Assembly (NCBI GenBank): GCA_028768525.1
Contig: CP054837.1
Coordinates: 62,001 to 126,000, forward strand
Direction of reading: 5' to 3'
Source of the DNA: Desulfobacter sp.
Lineage (GTDB): Bacteria > Desulfobacterota > Desulfobacteria > Desulfobacterales > Desulfobacteraceae
DNA: 64,000 bases
Position 1 is the first letter of the stretch. Every line of letters starts with the position of its first letter. Below the pieces are notes generated by a model. It was not told the origin of the DNA, made no database searches, and saw only the letters and a list, made by a program, of their open reading frames with translations. Below, one piece after another: positions 37,972 to 45,431 of this stretch. The translations under genes were made by a program, and so were the position numbers.

Positions 37972-39759
37972 ATGAACGACCTGATCATGATTGTGGACGA
38001 TACGCCCACAAATATAGATATTCTGGCCAATACCCTAAAGGGATTGTACCGGCTGACCATTGCCAAAAGCGGTATGACTGCATTGGACCGCATCAATCAG
38101 CAGGCTCCTGATCTTATCCTTTTGGACGTAATGATGCCGGAGATGGACGGGTTCGAAGTCTGCCGAAGGCTCAAGGCCGATGCCGGGACACGGAATATCC
38201 CCATTATTTTCATCACCGCCATGGAGGAGGCTGAGCACAAAACCGAAGCCTTTGAACTCGGGGCTGTGGATTATATTGTCCGTCCCTTCAATACCTCAGA
38301 AGTACTGGCGCGGGTGAAAACCCACCTTACCCTGAGGCAGATGCACAAGGCCCTGGATGAAAAAAACAGAATCACCAAGCAGGCCCTGGCTGAAAAAAGC
38401 CGGCAGCTGGACGACCTTATTTCCAACCTGCCCGGTATGGTTTACCATGCCAGGTTTGACGGCAGATGGCAGATGGAGTTCGTCAGCGAGGGATGCCGCA
38501 GGCTGACGGGATATGAACCGGCCCATTTTACACGATACCGCGGCAGTCATTACAGCCTGATCGAAAGTCCTGAGGACCGGAACCGGGTCCTTGAGGAACG
38601 TGATTCGGCCCTGGAACTTCAGGAGCCCTTTGAACTGCTCTACCGCATCCAGACCCGGAACGGGAGGGAGAAGTGGGCACTGGAGCAAGGGGTGGGGGTT
38701 TTTGACAAGTATGGCACCCTTGTGGGCGTCGAAGGGGTAATCACCGATGTCACGGATAAACAGCGCGCTTCCATTGCCCTGGCCCAGGAAAACGAAGACC
38801 TGAAATCCAGGATGATTGACCGGGACCGGTTCGGTGATATTGTGGGCCGGTCCCCGGCCATGCAGAAGGTGTACGATCTGATCATAAAAGGTGCGGCCTG
38901 TGACGACTGTGTGATCATTTACGGCCCCTCCGGCACCGGAAAAGAACTGGTGGCCCGGGCCATCCATAAAAATTCCGCCAGAAAAGAAAAGCCCTTTGTT
39001 CCCATCAACTGCGGCGCCATTCCTGAGAACCTTTTTGAAAGCGAGTTTTTCGGCCATAAAAAAGGGGCCTTTTCAGGGGCGAATTCAGATAAGCAAGGGG
39101 TGCTGGACATGGCCGACGGCGGCACCCTGTTTCTGGACGAACTCGGGGAAATCTCCATGGGCATGCAGGTAAAACTTCTCAGGGTCATGGACGGCAACGG
39201 CTATATCCCCGTTGGCGGAACAGAACTTAAAAAACCGGATATCCGCTTTGTCTGCGCAACCAACAGGGACCTTCAGCAGCGGATCCGGGTCAAAAAGCTC
39301 AGGGAAGATTTTTTCTTCAGGGTTCATATTATTCCCATCACCCTCCCCCCTCTGCGCAAACGAAAAGAAGACATCCCTCTGCTGATTGAACATTTTTTCA
39401 ACTCCTATCCAAAGGAAAATATCACCGCCGAACTCACCCCGGAAATGATGGCAGCCATGGTGAACTACCCCTGGCCTGGAAATATTCGGCAGCTCCAGAA
39501 TATGGTCTACCAGTTTCTGGTCCTGGGCCGGCTGGATTTTCTGGATCCTGAAGGATTAGGCCCCCGGAGGCCTGGGGGGGGCGGCCACTCCGGCGAGGAT
39601 GCCGGCACCACATGCCTGAAGGCGGCGGTGGAAGAATTTGAAAAAAGCCATATTTCAAGGCTTCTGTCCAGGCATAGGGGGAAAAAGGGAATCGTGGCCA
39701 AGGCCCTTGAAGTGGACAGAAAGACCCTGTTCCGGAAAATGAAACGGTATGGATTATAA
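37972..39759 (+). CDS. sigma-54 response regulator with receiver, PAS, AAA+ and HTH domains
   Basis: 595 residues: receiver (1-120, LILLDVMMPEMDG), PAS (about 145-265), AAA+ (about 290-515; Walker A YGPSGTGKE, the loop reads GAFSGA rather than GAFTGA, Walker B TLFLDELGE, REDFFFRVHI) and a C-terminal Fis-type helix-turn-helix (GKKGIVAKALEVDRKTLFRKM). It should activate sigma-54 promoters when phosphorylated. The convergent TRAP operon has a strong sigma-54 promoter, which makes that operon a candidate target. An AGGTGG site precedes the ATG. Confidence 0.92.
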   Translation: MNDLIMIVDDTPTNIDILANTLKGLYRLTIAKSGMTALDRINQQAPDLILLDVMMPEMDGFEVCRRLKADAGTRNIPIIFITAMEEAEHKTEAFELGAVDYIVRPFNTSEVLARVKTHLTLRQMHKALDEKNRITKQALAEKSRQLDDLISNLPGMVYHARFDGRWQMEFVSEGCRRLTGYEPAHFTRYRGSHYSLIESPEDRNRVLEERDSALELQEPFELLYRIQTRNGREKWALEQGVGVFDKYGTLVGVEGVITDVTDKQRASIALAQENEDLKSRMIDRDRFGDIVGRSPAMQKVYDLIIKGAACDDCVIIYGPSGTGKELVARAIHKNSARKEKPFVPINCGAIPENLFESEFFGHKKGAFSGANSDKQGVLDMADGGTLFLDELGEISMGMQVKLLRVMDGNGYIPVGGTELKKPDIRFVCATNRDLQQRIRVKKLREDFFFRVHIIPITLPPLRKRKEDIPLLIEHFFNSYPKENITAELTPEMMAAMVNYPWPGNIRQLQNMVYQFLVLGRLDFLDPEGLGPRRPGGGGHSGEDAGTTCLKAAVEEFEKSHISRLLSRHRGKKGIVAKALEVDRKTLFRKMKRYGL

Positions 39760-39764
39760 AAAAC

Positions 39765-39799
39765 GCCCCGGACCGCCTGAAGGCGGCCCGGGGCATTTT
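39765..39799. terminator. bidirectional terminator between the regulator and the TRAP operon
   Basis: Stem GCCCCGG-a-CCGCC (39765-39777) pairs with GGCGG-c-CCGGGGC (39782-39794) around TGAA, with one internal mismatch. It is followed by ATTTTTAA on the plus strand and GTTTTTT on the minus strand. Confidence 0.92.
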
Positions 39800-39815
39800 T
39801 AAGTCAAACTGGAGG

Positions 39816-41156
39816 TTAGTACCCGAGCAGCCTGGGCAGCCAGAGGGAAATTTCCGGAATATAGGCAATGATAAAGACTGCGATCATTGCAACGATTGAG
39901 AAGGGAATGGCCTTGATGGAAATATCCTCTATGGTCACATTGGCGATGCCCGATGCAATAAAAAGGTTTTCGCCCAGAGGCGGTGTCTGGAATCCGATCT
40001 CGCAGCAGCAGACGAGGACAATGCCGAAATGGATGGGGTCGATTCCCAGGTTATACATCACCGGCAGCAGCACCGGGGTGAGAATCATAATGGTGGCCAG
40101 GGTTTCCATGAACATGCCCACAAAAAGCAGGAAAAAAATAATCATGGCCCAGATCAGGTAGGGATTTGTGGTGATCTCCAGCATTGCTTTGGCAATGATT
40201 GCCGGGATCTGGTTTTCCACTAAAAGCCGGCCGAATACCGTTGCCGTAAAGAGGATGAGCAGCACCCGGCCGGTGAGCCAGGTGGTGGTTTCAAGGGCCT
40301 TCATAATGGCTTTGACCTTAAGTTCCTTATGGATGGCAAACCCCACGAAAAGTGTATAAAAAATAGCGACGATGGCAGATTCCGTCGGGGTGAAAAGACC
40401 GGAATAAATCCCGCCCAGAATCACCACAGGCGCCATGATGGCCCAGAATCCGCTTTTGAATGCCTGGGCGATTTTGGAACCGGACCACCGGTCGGTCAAC
40501 CCTTTGTAACCGTACTTTCTGCATAAAAAATAATTCATGGACATAAGGCTCAGTGAAATCACCAGACCCGGCAAAAATCCAGCCACAAAGAGTTTTGGGA
40601 TGGACACGGTCTGGAAGCTGCCGAATTTGGCCACCGCTTCCGGCGGCGGCATGATGCTCATGCCTGAAATGCCGAAAATAACCATTGGGATGGAAGGCGG
40701 GATCACGACGCCAAGACCGCCGGAAGAGGCCGTAATGGCGGAGGCATATCCCTTATCATACCCACGGTTCATCATGGCCGGGATCATGAGCATGCCCACG
40801 GCGGCTGTGGTGGCCGGCCCGGAACCTGAAATGGCCCCGAAAAACATGCAGGCAATGACCGTGGCGCAGGAAATGCCACCGGTCATGGGACCGGCAAAGG
40901 ACTCGGCCAGATTGACCAGTCGCTTTGAGACTCCGGCCGCTTCCATGAGCGAACCTGCCAGAATAAAGGCCGGCAGGGCCATCAGGGGAAAAGAGCCCAC
41001 AGAGGTAAAGGCAATCTGCACCAGTTTAATGGGATTGTCGTCAAGGGTCAGAAAGGCAACTACTGCCGACACGCCCAGGGAAATTGAAATGGGAGCACCG
41101 ATGAGCAGCAGAGCGATAAATGTACCAAATAATACCAAAACGATGGATGTTTCCAC
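39816..41156 (-). CDS. dctM: TRAP transporter large permease (DctM type)
   Basis: 446 residues with about 12 membrane segments and DctM features: LIGAPISISLGVSA, ALPAFILAGSLMEAAGVSKRLVNLAE, MTGGISCATVIACMFFGAISGSGPATTAAVG, SSGGLGVVIPPSIPMVIFG. It is the transport subunit, driven by a Na+ gradient. The start is GTG at 1156 bases into the 40-kb block (41156), chosen because AGGAG lies nine bases upstream. Located next to xsc-tpa-ald, it most likely imports taurine or a related sulfonate and corresponds to TauM of TauKLM systems. Confidence 0.92.
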   Translation of the reverse strand: METSIVLVLFGTFIALLLIGAPISISLGVSAVVAFLTLDDNPIKLVQIAFTSVGSFPLMALPAFILAGSLMEAAGVSKRLVNLAESFAGPMTGGISCATVIACMFFGAISGSGPATTAAVGMLMIPAMMNRGYDKGYASAITASSGGLGVVIPPSIPMVIFGISGMSIMPPPEAVAKFGSFQTVSIPKLFVAGFLPGLVISLSLMSMNYFLCRKYGYKGLTDRWSGSKIAQAFKSGFWAIMAPVVILGGIYSGLFTPTESAIVAIFYTLFVGFAIHKELKVKAIMKALETTTWLTGRVLLILFTATVFGRLLVENQIPAIIAKAMLEITTNPYLIWAMIIFFLLFVGMFMETLATIMILTPVLLPVMYNLGIDPIHFGIVLVCCCEIGFQTPPLGENLFIASGIANVTIEDISIKAIPFSIVAMIAVFIIAYIPEISLWLPRLLGY

Positions 41157-41171
41157 TTTAAATATCTCCTG

Positions 41172-41726
41172 CTAATTCGTCGGTCCTGAGTCCGCGTCTG
41201 TTTCAAAATTTTTTTCAATTTCGACGGCATCGGGATCTTTAATTTCCTCACCCTTTACGTACCGGATGTAGTTGATCTGGATGACCCTCACCGCCATAAG
41301 GGCAAAGGCAAAGGGAAGAATCATATAAAAGTACTTCATGGGGATTCCCATGGTCTGGGATTTCCAGAACAGGTTCATCTTCACGAAAACAAATTTATAG
41401 CTCAAATAGATGAAATAAATATTAAATACCACCCAGATCAGATCGGCGGCCGCCTCAATGGCCATGCCTACTTTCCTGGGGAGCATTTTAAATTGGAAGG
41501 TCACTCTGTTGTGGGCACCCAGGCGGCAGGCGTAGCTGGCCCCCAGGAATACAAACCAGACAAATAGATAGGTGGCAAGTTCCTCTCCCCATGAAATGGA
41601 ATATTGAAAGAACTCACGGAGCAGGATTTGCAGGAAAAGCAGAACCACGAAGAATGCCAGCAGCAGCTGGCAGGCATAGCTCTCAAAATTATCCAGCAAT
41701 TTGAATAGAATCTGTTTCTTGTTCAT
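41172..41726 (-). CDS. dctQ: TRAP transporter small permease (DctQ type)
   Basis: 184 residues with four membrane segments and the DctQ pattern (LLLAFFVVLLFLQILLREFFQYSISWGEELATYLFVWFVFLGASYACR, then RVTFQFKMLPRKV). The C-terminal tail of about 30 residues is charged and cytoplasmic. It links the binding protein to DctM. It is 15 bases ahead of dctM on the same strand. Confidence 0.9.
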   Translation of the reverse strand: MNKKQILFKLLDNFESYACQLLLAFFVVLLFLQILLREFFQYSISWGEELATYLFVWFVFLGASYACRLGAHNRVTFQFKMLPRKVGMAIEAAADLIWVVFNIYFIYLSYKFVFVKMNLFWKSQTMGIPMKYFYMILPFAFALMAVRVIQINYIRYVKGEEIKDPDAVEIEKNFETDADSGPTN

Positions 41727-41780
41727 GTGCTTCCCTTTATATATAAAGCCGAGGGGCTAAACGATGTCTTGAGTCTTGTA

Positions 41781-41809
41781 TGCCGGCAGGAGACTCGCTC
41801 CTGCCGGCA
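41781..41809 (-). other. stem-loop between dctP and dctQ
   Basis: A perfect 12-bp stem TGCCGGCAGGAG (41781-41792) and its complement (41798-41809) with a 5-base loop and no T-run. It sits 27 bases after the binding-protein gene. Such stems often protect the upstream message or thin out downstream transcription, which would give more DctP than DctQM. Confidence 0.65.
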
Positions 41810-41835
41810 GATTGATGATTAGAGTGTAAAGGGCG

Positions 41836-42846
41836 TTACATGCCTCTTCCCAAAAGCTTCAGCGCGTCTTCAAGTTTTTTCTTACCGCCGATGCTGTCAT
41901 AGTATTTGGGCCATACCGCTTTTGTTGCTTTCTCGATCCATTCTTTTTCACCGTCGGCGGCCTCAGTGATCTCCATGCCCTTTTCAATGAGGGATTGTTT
42001 AATGGAATCTTCAGTTTTCATCAGCCAGTCCTTACTGTAGGCAGTGGCTTCCTTGCCGGCTTCCAGAATCATTTTCTGCATTTCGGGGCTCTGGCTCTGA
42101 AACAGCTCTTCGGACATGATGATGGGTTCCAGGGAGAAAAGGTAGCGGATGGTGGTCACGTACTTCTGGATTTCATAAAATTTCATGGCATTGACGGTGA
42201 TAAAGGGGTTATCCTGGCCGTCTACAACCTTTTGCTGAAGCGCGGTAAAGGTTTCGGACCATGCCATGGGGGTGGGATTGATGCCCCAGGATTTGTAGGA
42301 ATCAATCATGATGGCGTTTTTGGGAACCCTGATGACCAGGCCTTTGAGGTCTGCCAGGGTTTTCACAGGGCGTTTTGAGTTGGTCAGCACCCGGAAACCT
42401 GAGTATGTCCAGGCAACAATCCGGACACCGGCGTCCCTCAAGGTGTTTTGGGTCAGTTCTTCGCCCATGGCGCCCTGGGTCAGTTTAACGGCATCATCAA
42501 TTCCCTGGATAACATAGGGAAGGGTCAGCACGCCAACAGTAGGGGAAAACGGGGTCAGGTTGTTGATGGCCAGTACTGAAAAATCAAGTGTGCCCATGGC
42601 GCAGTCATTTACCGTATCCTGTTCGGAACCCAGTTGGCCGTTGGGGAAAAAGCCGAATTTCACCTTGCCGGCGGCCTTTTTTTCTAGGATTTCAGCAAAT
42701 TTGTTGCCGGTTTCCCACTGGGTGCCGCCGGCAGCATCGCCGAAGGACATTTTCCAGGTTCTGGCTTGGGCGGTACCTGCCAGAGTAAATATAAGGGTAA
42801 GTACTGCGAATGTTGCCGGGATTTTTGACCAGAAACTTTTTTTCAT
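41836..42846 (-). CDS. dctP: TRAP transporter solute-binding protein (DctP type), probable taurine/sulfonate binder
   Basis: 336 residues with a signal peptide (about 1-28, ending TAQA) and the DctP fold: GTQWETGNKFAEILEKKAAGKVKFGFFPNGQLGSEQD, the family marker RIVAWTYSGFRVLTNSKRPVKTLADLKGLVIRVP with the substrate-binding arginine, and GQDNPFITV. It captures an organic acid in the periplasm. Position beside the taurine-degrading enzymes points to taurine; this has not been shown by sequence. It has a strong sigma-54 promoter about 75-85 bases upstream of the start. Confidence 0.9.
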   Translation of the reverse strand: MKKSFWSKIPATFAVLTLIFTLAGTAQARTWKMSFGDAAGGTQWETGNKFAEILEKKAAGKVKFGFFPNGQLGSEQDTVNDCAMGTLDFSVLAINNLTPFSPTVGVLTLPYVIQGIDDAVKLTQGAMGEELTQNTLRDAGVRIVAWTYSGFRVLTNSKRPVKTLADLKGLVIRVPKNAIMIDSYKSWGINPTPMAWSETFTALQQKVVDGQDNPFITVNAMKFYEIQKYVTTIRYLFSLEPIIMSEELFQSQSPEMQKMILEAGKEATAYSKDWLMKTEDSIKQSLIEKGMEITEAADGEKEWIEKATKAVWPKYYDSIGGKKKLEDALKLLGRGM

Positions 42847-42918
42847 CTAACTTTCTCCTCATTTAAGTTGTATAAATTCCCTCACAGGGCGTGGTTCTTT
42901 CACGAATATGTAAGGTTT

Positions 42919-42933
42919 GCAATGGGTGTGCCA
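42919..42933 (-). promoter_or_regulatory. sigma-54 promoter of the TRAP operon
   Basis: On the minus strand TGGCACACCCATTGC matches the consensus TGGCAC-N5-TTGC at every defined base, with GG at 42932-42931 and GC at 42920-42919 ten bases apart. Transcription should start near 42907, about 60 bases before the dctP ATG. Confidence 0.88.
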
Positions 42934-43114
42934 CTGCCCTGAAACTCTTTCTAACCATTCTATGTTATAGGGTTTTCATCCTTTTACACTCAAAGGAGAA
43001 AAGAATGGTTTCGTCAGGATTGGGACAAATATGCCCCAAAAATCCAAGTGTTGTTTTCGCCGTCAACTTTAACCGCGCGCGTTTTCGCGGATTTTGTTTT
43101 TCAAACGGCGATGT

Positions 43115-43126
43115 GGCAGAATTGCC
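43115..43126. promoter_or_regulatory. GGCA-N4-TGCC palindrome, copy 1
   Basis: GGCAGAATTGCC, preceded by T. It is about 190 bp upstream of the TRAP sigma-54 promoter, in the usual range for an enhancer-binding activator. Confidence 0.45.
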
Positions 43127-43217
43127 CCTTAATGACCGACTTGATAAAAAAAATTGATAAATTAGATAGTTATTTTTGATCCATGGGAATTACCGGTTTT
43201 GAACAGCAGGGATCATG

Positions 43218-43231
43218 GGGCATTAATGCCC
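43218..43231. promoter_or_regulatory. GGCA-N4-TGCC palindrome, copy 2
   Basis: GGGCATTAATGCCC, a perfect 14-bp palindrome containing the same GGCA-N4-TGCC core. Its centre is 104 bp from copy 1, between the two divergent operons. Confidence 0.5.
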
Positions 43232-43361
43232 TATTTTTTATATTTGGGGTGATGCGTCATGCGTTTAAATCCTTTTTTTTAACATTTTAAAAAAGGGTAA
43301 CCCCCTGCTAATTAAAACAATTCGGTTAGTTCACCGGGTAAAAACATTTTTTAAAAAAAAA

Positions 43362-43377
43362 CGGCATAAAACTTGTT
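43362..43377 (+). promoter_or_regulatory. possible sigma-54 promoter of xsc
   Basis: CGGCATAAAACTTGT has GG at 43363-43364 and GT (instead of GC) ten bases on. GGCA and TTG match the consensus. This is the best plus-strand candidate in the region but weak. Confidence 0.3.
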
Positions 43378-43412
43378 TACATTATCAGGCATATGGCATA
43401 TAACCCAAATAC

Positions 43413-43443
43413 TGATATCTGATATATCACACATCAGATATCA
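43413..43443. promoter_or_regulatory. 11-bp inverted repeat in the xsc leader
   Basis: TGATATCTGAT (43413-43423) and ATCAGATATCA (43433-43443) are perfect complements around 9 bases, 90 bp before the xsc start. It could be an operator for a repressor, or a leader hairpin. Confidence 0.55.
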
Positions 43444-43535
43444 ATCGATCAGCCAATAAATACCCGGGCGTTACCTTAATTTCAGAAGGGGCCTCCGGGA
43501 AAATAAAAAAACGATTCAACGGAGGTAGAACACCC

Positions 43536-45314
43536 ATGAAAATGACAACAGAAGAGGCCTTTGTTAAAGTTCTCCAGATGCATGGAATTGACAATGCATT
43601 TGGGATTATCGGCTCTGCCATGATGCCGGTTTCCGACCTGTTTCCCAAAGCAGGTATCACTTTCTGGGACTGCGGCCATGAAGGCAACGCCGGCATGATG
43701 TCCGACGGGTATACCCGGGCATCAGGAAAAATGTCCATGATGATCGCCCAGAACGGCCCCGGTATCACCAACTTTGTCACTCCTGTGAAAACCGCCTACT
43801 GGAACCACACTCCCCTGCTGCTGGTAACGCCCCAGGCCGCCAACATGACCATGGGTCAGGGCGGATTCCAGGAAGTGCCCCAGATGGCGACCTTTGAAGA
43901 TATGGTGGCCTACCAGGAAGAAGTGCTTCATCCCTCCAGGATTGCTGAAGTCTTGAACCGGGTCATTCTCCAGGCCAAACGCGCCTCAGCCCCTGCCCAG
44001 ATCAACGTTCCCCGTGACTTCTGGACCCAGGTCATCGATATTGAACTGCCTGCCGTTGTTGAATTTGAACGGCCCGCCGGCGGTGAAGAAGCCGTTGCCA
44101 AGGCAGCGGAACTGCTGTCCAATGCCAAGTTCCCCGTTATTCTCAACGGCGGCGGTGTGGTTATCGGCGGCGCCATTGAAGATTCCATGGCCCTGGCTGA
44201 AAAACTGGATGCGCCGGTTTGCTGCGGCTACCAGCATAACGATGCCTTCCCAGGAAGCCATCCCCTCCATACCGGAACCCTGGGATACAACGGATCCAAG
44301 GCTGCCATGGAATTGATCGCCAAGGCTGACGTTGTTCTGGCCCTGGGCACCCGTCTCAATCCCTTCTCCACCCTGCCCGGTTACGGCATCGACTATTGGC
44401 CCAAAGATGCCTCCATCATCCAGGTAGACATCAACACCGACCGTATCGGTCTGACCAAACCCATCAGCGTGGGGATCGTCGGTGATGCCAAAAAGGTTGC
44501 CCGGGGCATTCTGGCCAAGCTTGCCGACAACGCCGGTGATACCGACCGCGACAGCCGCAGGGCCACTGTAGAAACCATCAAGGCGAACTGGGCTGAGGAA
44601 CTTGAAACCATGGACCACGAGGCGGACGATCCCGGGACCACCTGGAATGCCCGTGCCCAGGCCCAGGACCCAGACAAGATCACTTCCCGCATGGCCTGGC
44701 GTGCCATTTCCAAGGCCCTGCCCAAGGATGCCATCATCTCATCGGACATTGGAAACTCATGTGCCATCGGCGCGGCCTACCCCAGCTTTGAAAAGGGGCG
44801 TAAATACCTGGCACCCGGCATGTTCGGTCCCTGCGGATACGGTTTCCCGGCTATCCTGGGCGCCAAAATCGCACAGCCGGATGTCCCGGTTGTAGGATTT
44901 GCCGGCGACGGTGCATTCGGTATCTCCATGAACGAAATGACGGCCTGCGGCCGCGACGGCTGGCCCGCCATCACCATGATTGTTTTCCGGAACTACCACT
45001 GGGGCGCGGAAAAAAGAAATACCACCCTTTGGTACGATGACAATTTCGTGGGCACCGAGCTTGACCGTAATGTACATTACTCTGAAATTGCCAAAGCCTG
45101 CGGTGTAGAAGGGGTGAAGGCATGGTCCATGGACGAATTGACCGAGCAGCTTGACCTGGCCGTCAAACGGCAGATGGAAGAAGGCAAGACCACTTTCATT
45201 GAAGTGATGACCAATATGGAACTTGGCGAACCGTTCCGCCGGGATGCCATGAAAAAACCGGTCCCCGTCGCAGGGATCGACAAAGCGGACATGAAGCCCC
45301 AGAAGGGCATCTAA
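43536..45314 (+). CDS. xsc: sulfoacetaldehyde acetyltransferase
   Basis: 592 residues, a thiamine-diphosphate enzyme that converts sulfoacetaldehyde and phosphate to acetyl phosphate and sulfite. The opening MKMTTEEAFVKVLQMHGID, the GHEGNAGMMSDGYTRASGKMSMMIAQNGPG block with the cofactor-activating Glu near 50, VKTAYWNHTPLLLVTPQAAN and NVPRDFWTQVIDIE are specific for Xsc rather than acetolactate synthase. The ThDP motif starts with GDGAFGIS near residue 457. ACGGAGG precedes the ATG. It is followed by tpa and ald. No pta lies in the window, so conversion of acetyl phosphate relies on a gene elsewhere. Confidence 0.96.
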   Translation: MKMTTEEAFVKVLQMHGIDNAFGIIGSAMMPVSDLFPKAGITFWDCGHEGNAGMMSDGYTRASGKMSMMIAQNGPGITNFVTPVKTAYWNHTPLLLVTPQAANMTMGQGGFQEVPQMATFEDMVAYQEEVLHPSRIAEVLNRVILQAKRASAPAQINVPRDFWTQVIDIELPAVVEFERPAGGEEAVAKAAELLSNAKFPVILNGGGVVIGGAIEDSMALAEKLDAPVCCGYQHNDAFPGSHPLHTGTLGYNGSKAAMELIAKADVVLALGTRLNPFSTLPGYGIDYWPKDASIIQVDINTDRIGLTKPISVGIVGDAKKVARGILAKLADNAGDTDRDSRRATVETIKANWAEELETMDHEADDPGTTWNARAQAQDPDKITSRMAWRAISKALPKDAIISSDIGNSCAIGAAYPSFEKGRKYLAPGMFGPCGYGFPAILGAKIAQPDVPVVGFAGDGAFGISMNEMTACGRDGWPAITMIVFRNYHWGAEKRNTTLWYDDNFVGTELDRNVHYSEIAKACGVEGVKAWSMDELTEQLDLAVKRQMEEGKTTFIEVMTNMELGEPFRRDAMKKPVPVAGIDKADMKPQKGI

Positions 45315-45431
45315 GCGAACACTGCAAACTTCTTTGCATGTTACCGGGTCCGGCGGTTCCCGCCAGTACCGCCGGCCCCACATAAAAAATACCAATAGAG
45401 ACACGACCGTTTTTATAAGGGGGACAATCCC

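Larger units (their letters stand above)
42847..43535. other. 689-bp divergent control region of the taurine locus
   Basis: No convincing gene. It holds a near-perfect sigma-54 promoter toward dctP, two GGCA-N4-TGCC palindromes, a weaker -24/-12 candidate toward xsc and an 11-bp inverted repeat in the xsc leader, each listed separately. The stretch 43270-43400 is strongly AT-rich. Confidence 0.75.

Noticed and set aside
42891..43157. An 88-codon open frame in the divergent taurine control region
   Set aside because: No ribosome binding site, no recognisable domain, and it overlaps the sigma-54 promoter and the first palindrome.
43295..43308. GG-N10-GC element upstream of xsc (GGGTAACCCCCTGC)
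   Set aside because: Spacing is right, but only GG and TGC match the sigma-54 consensus. The element at 43362 is somewhat better.
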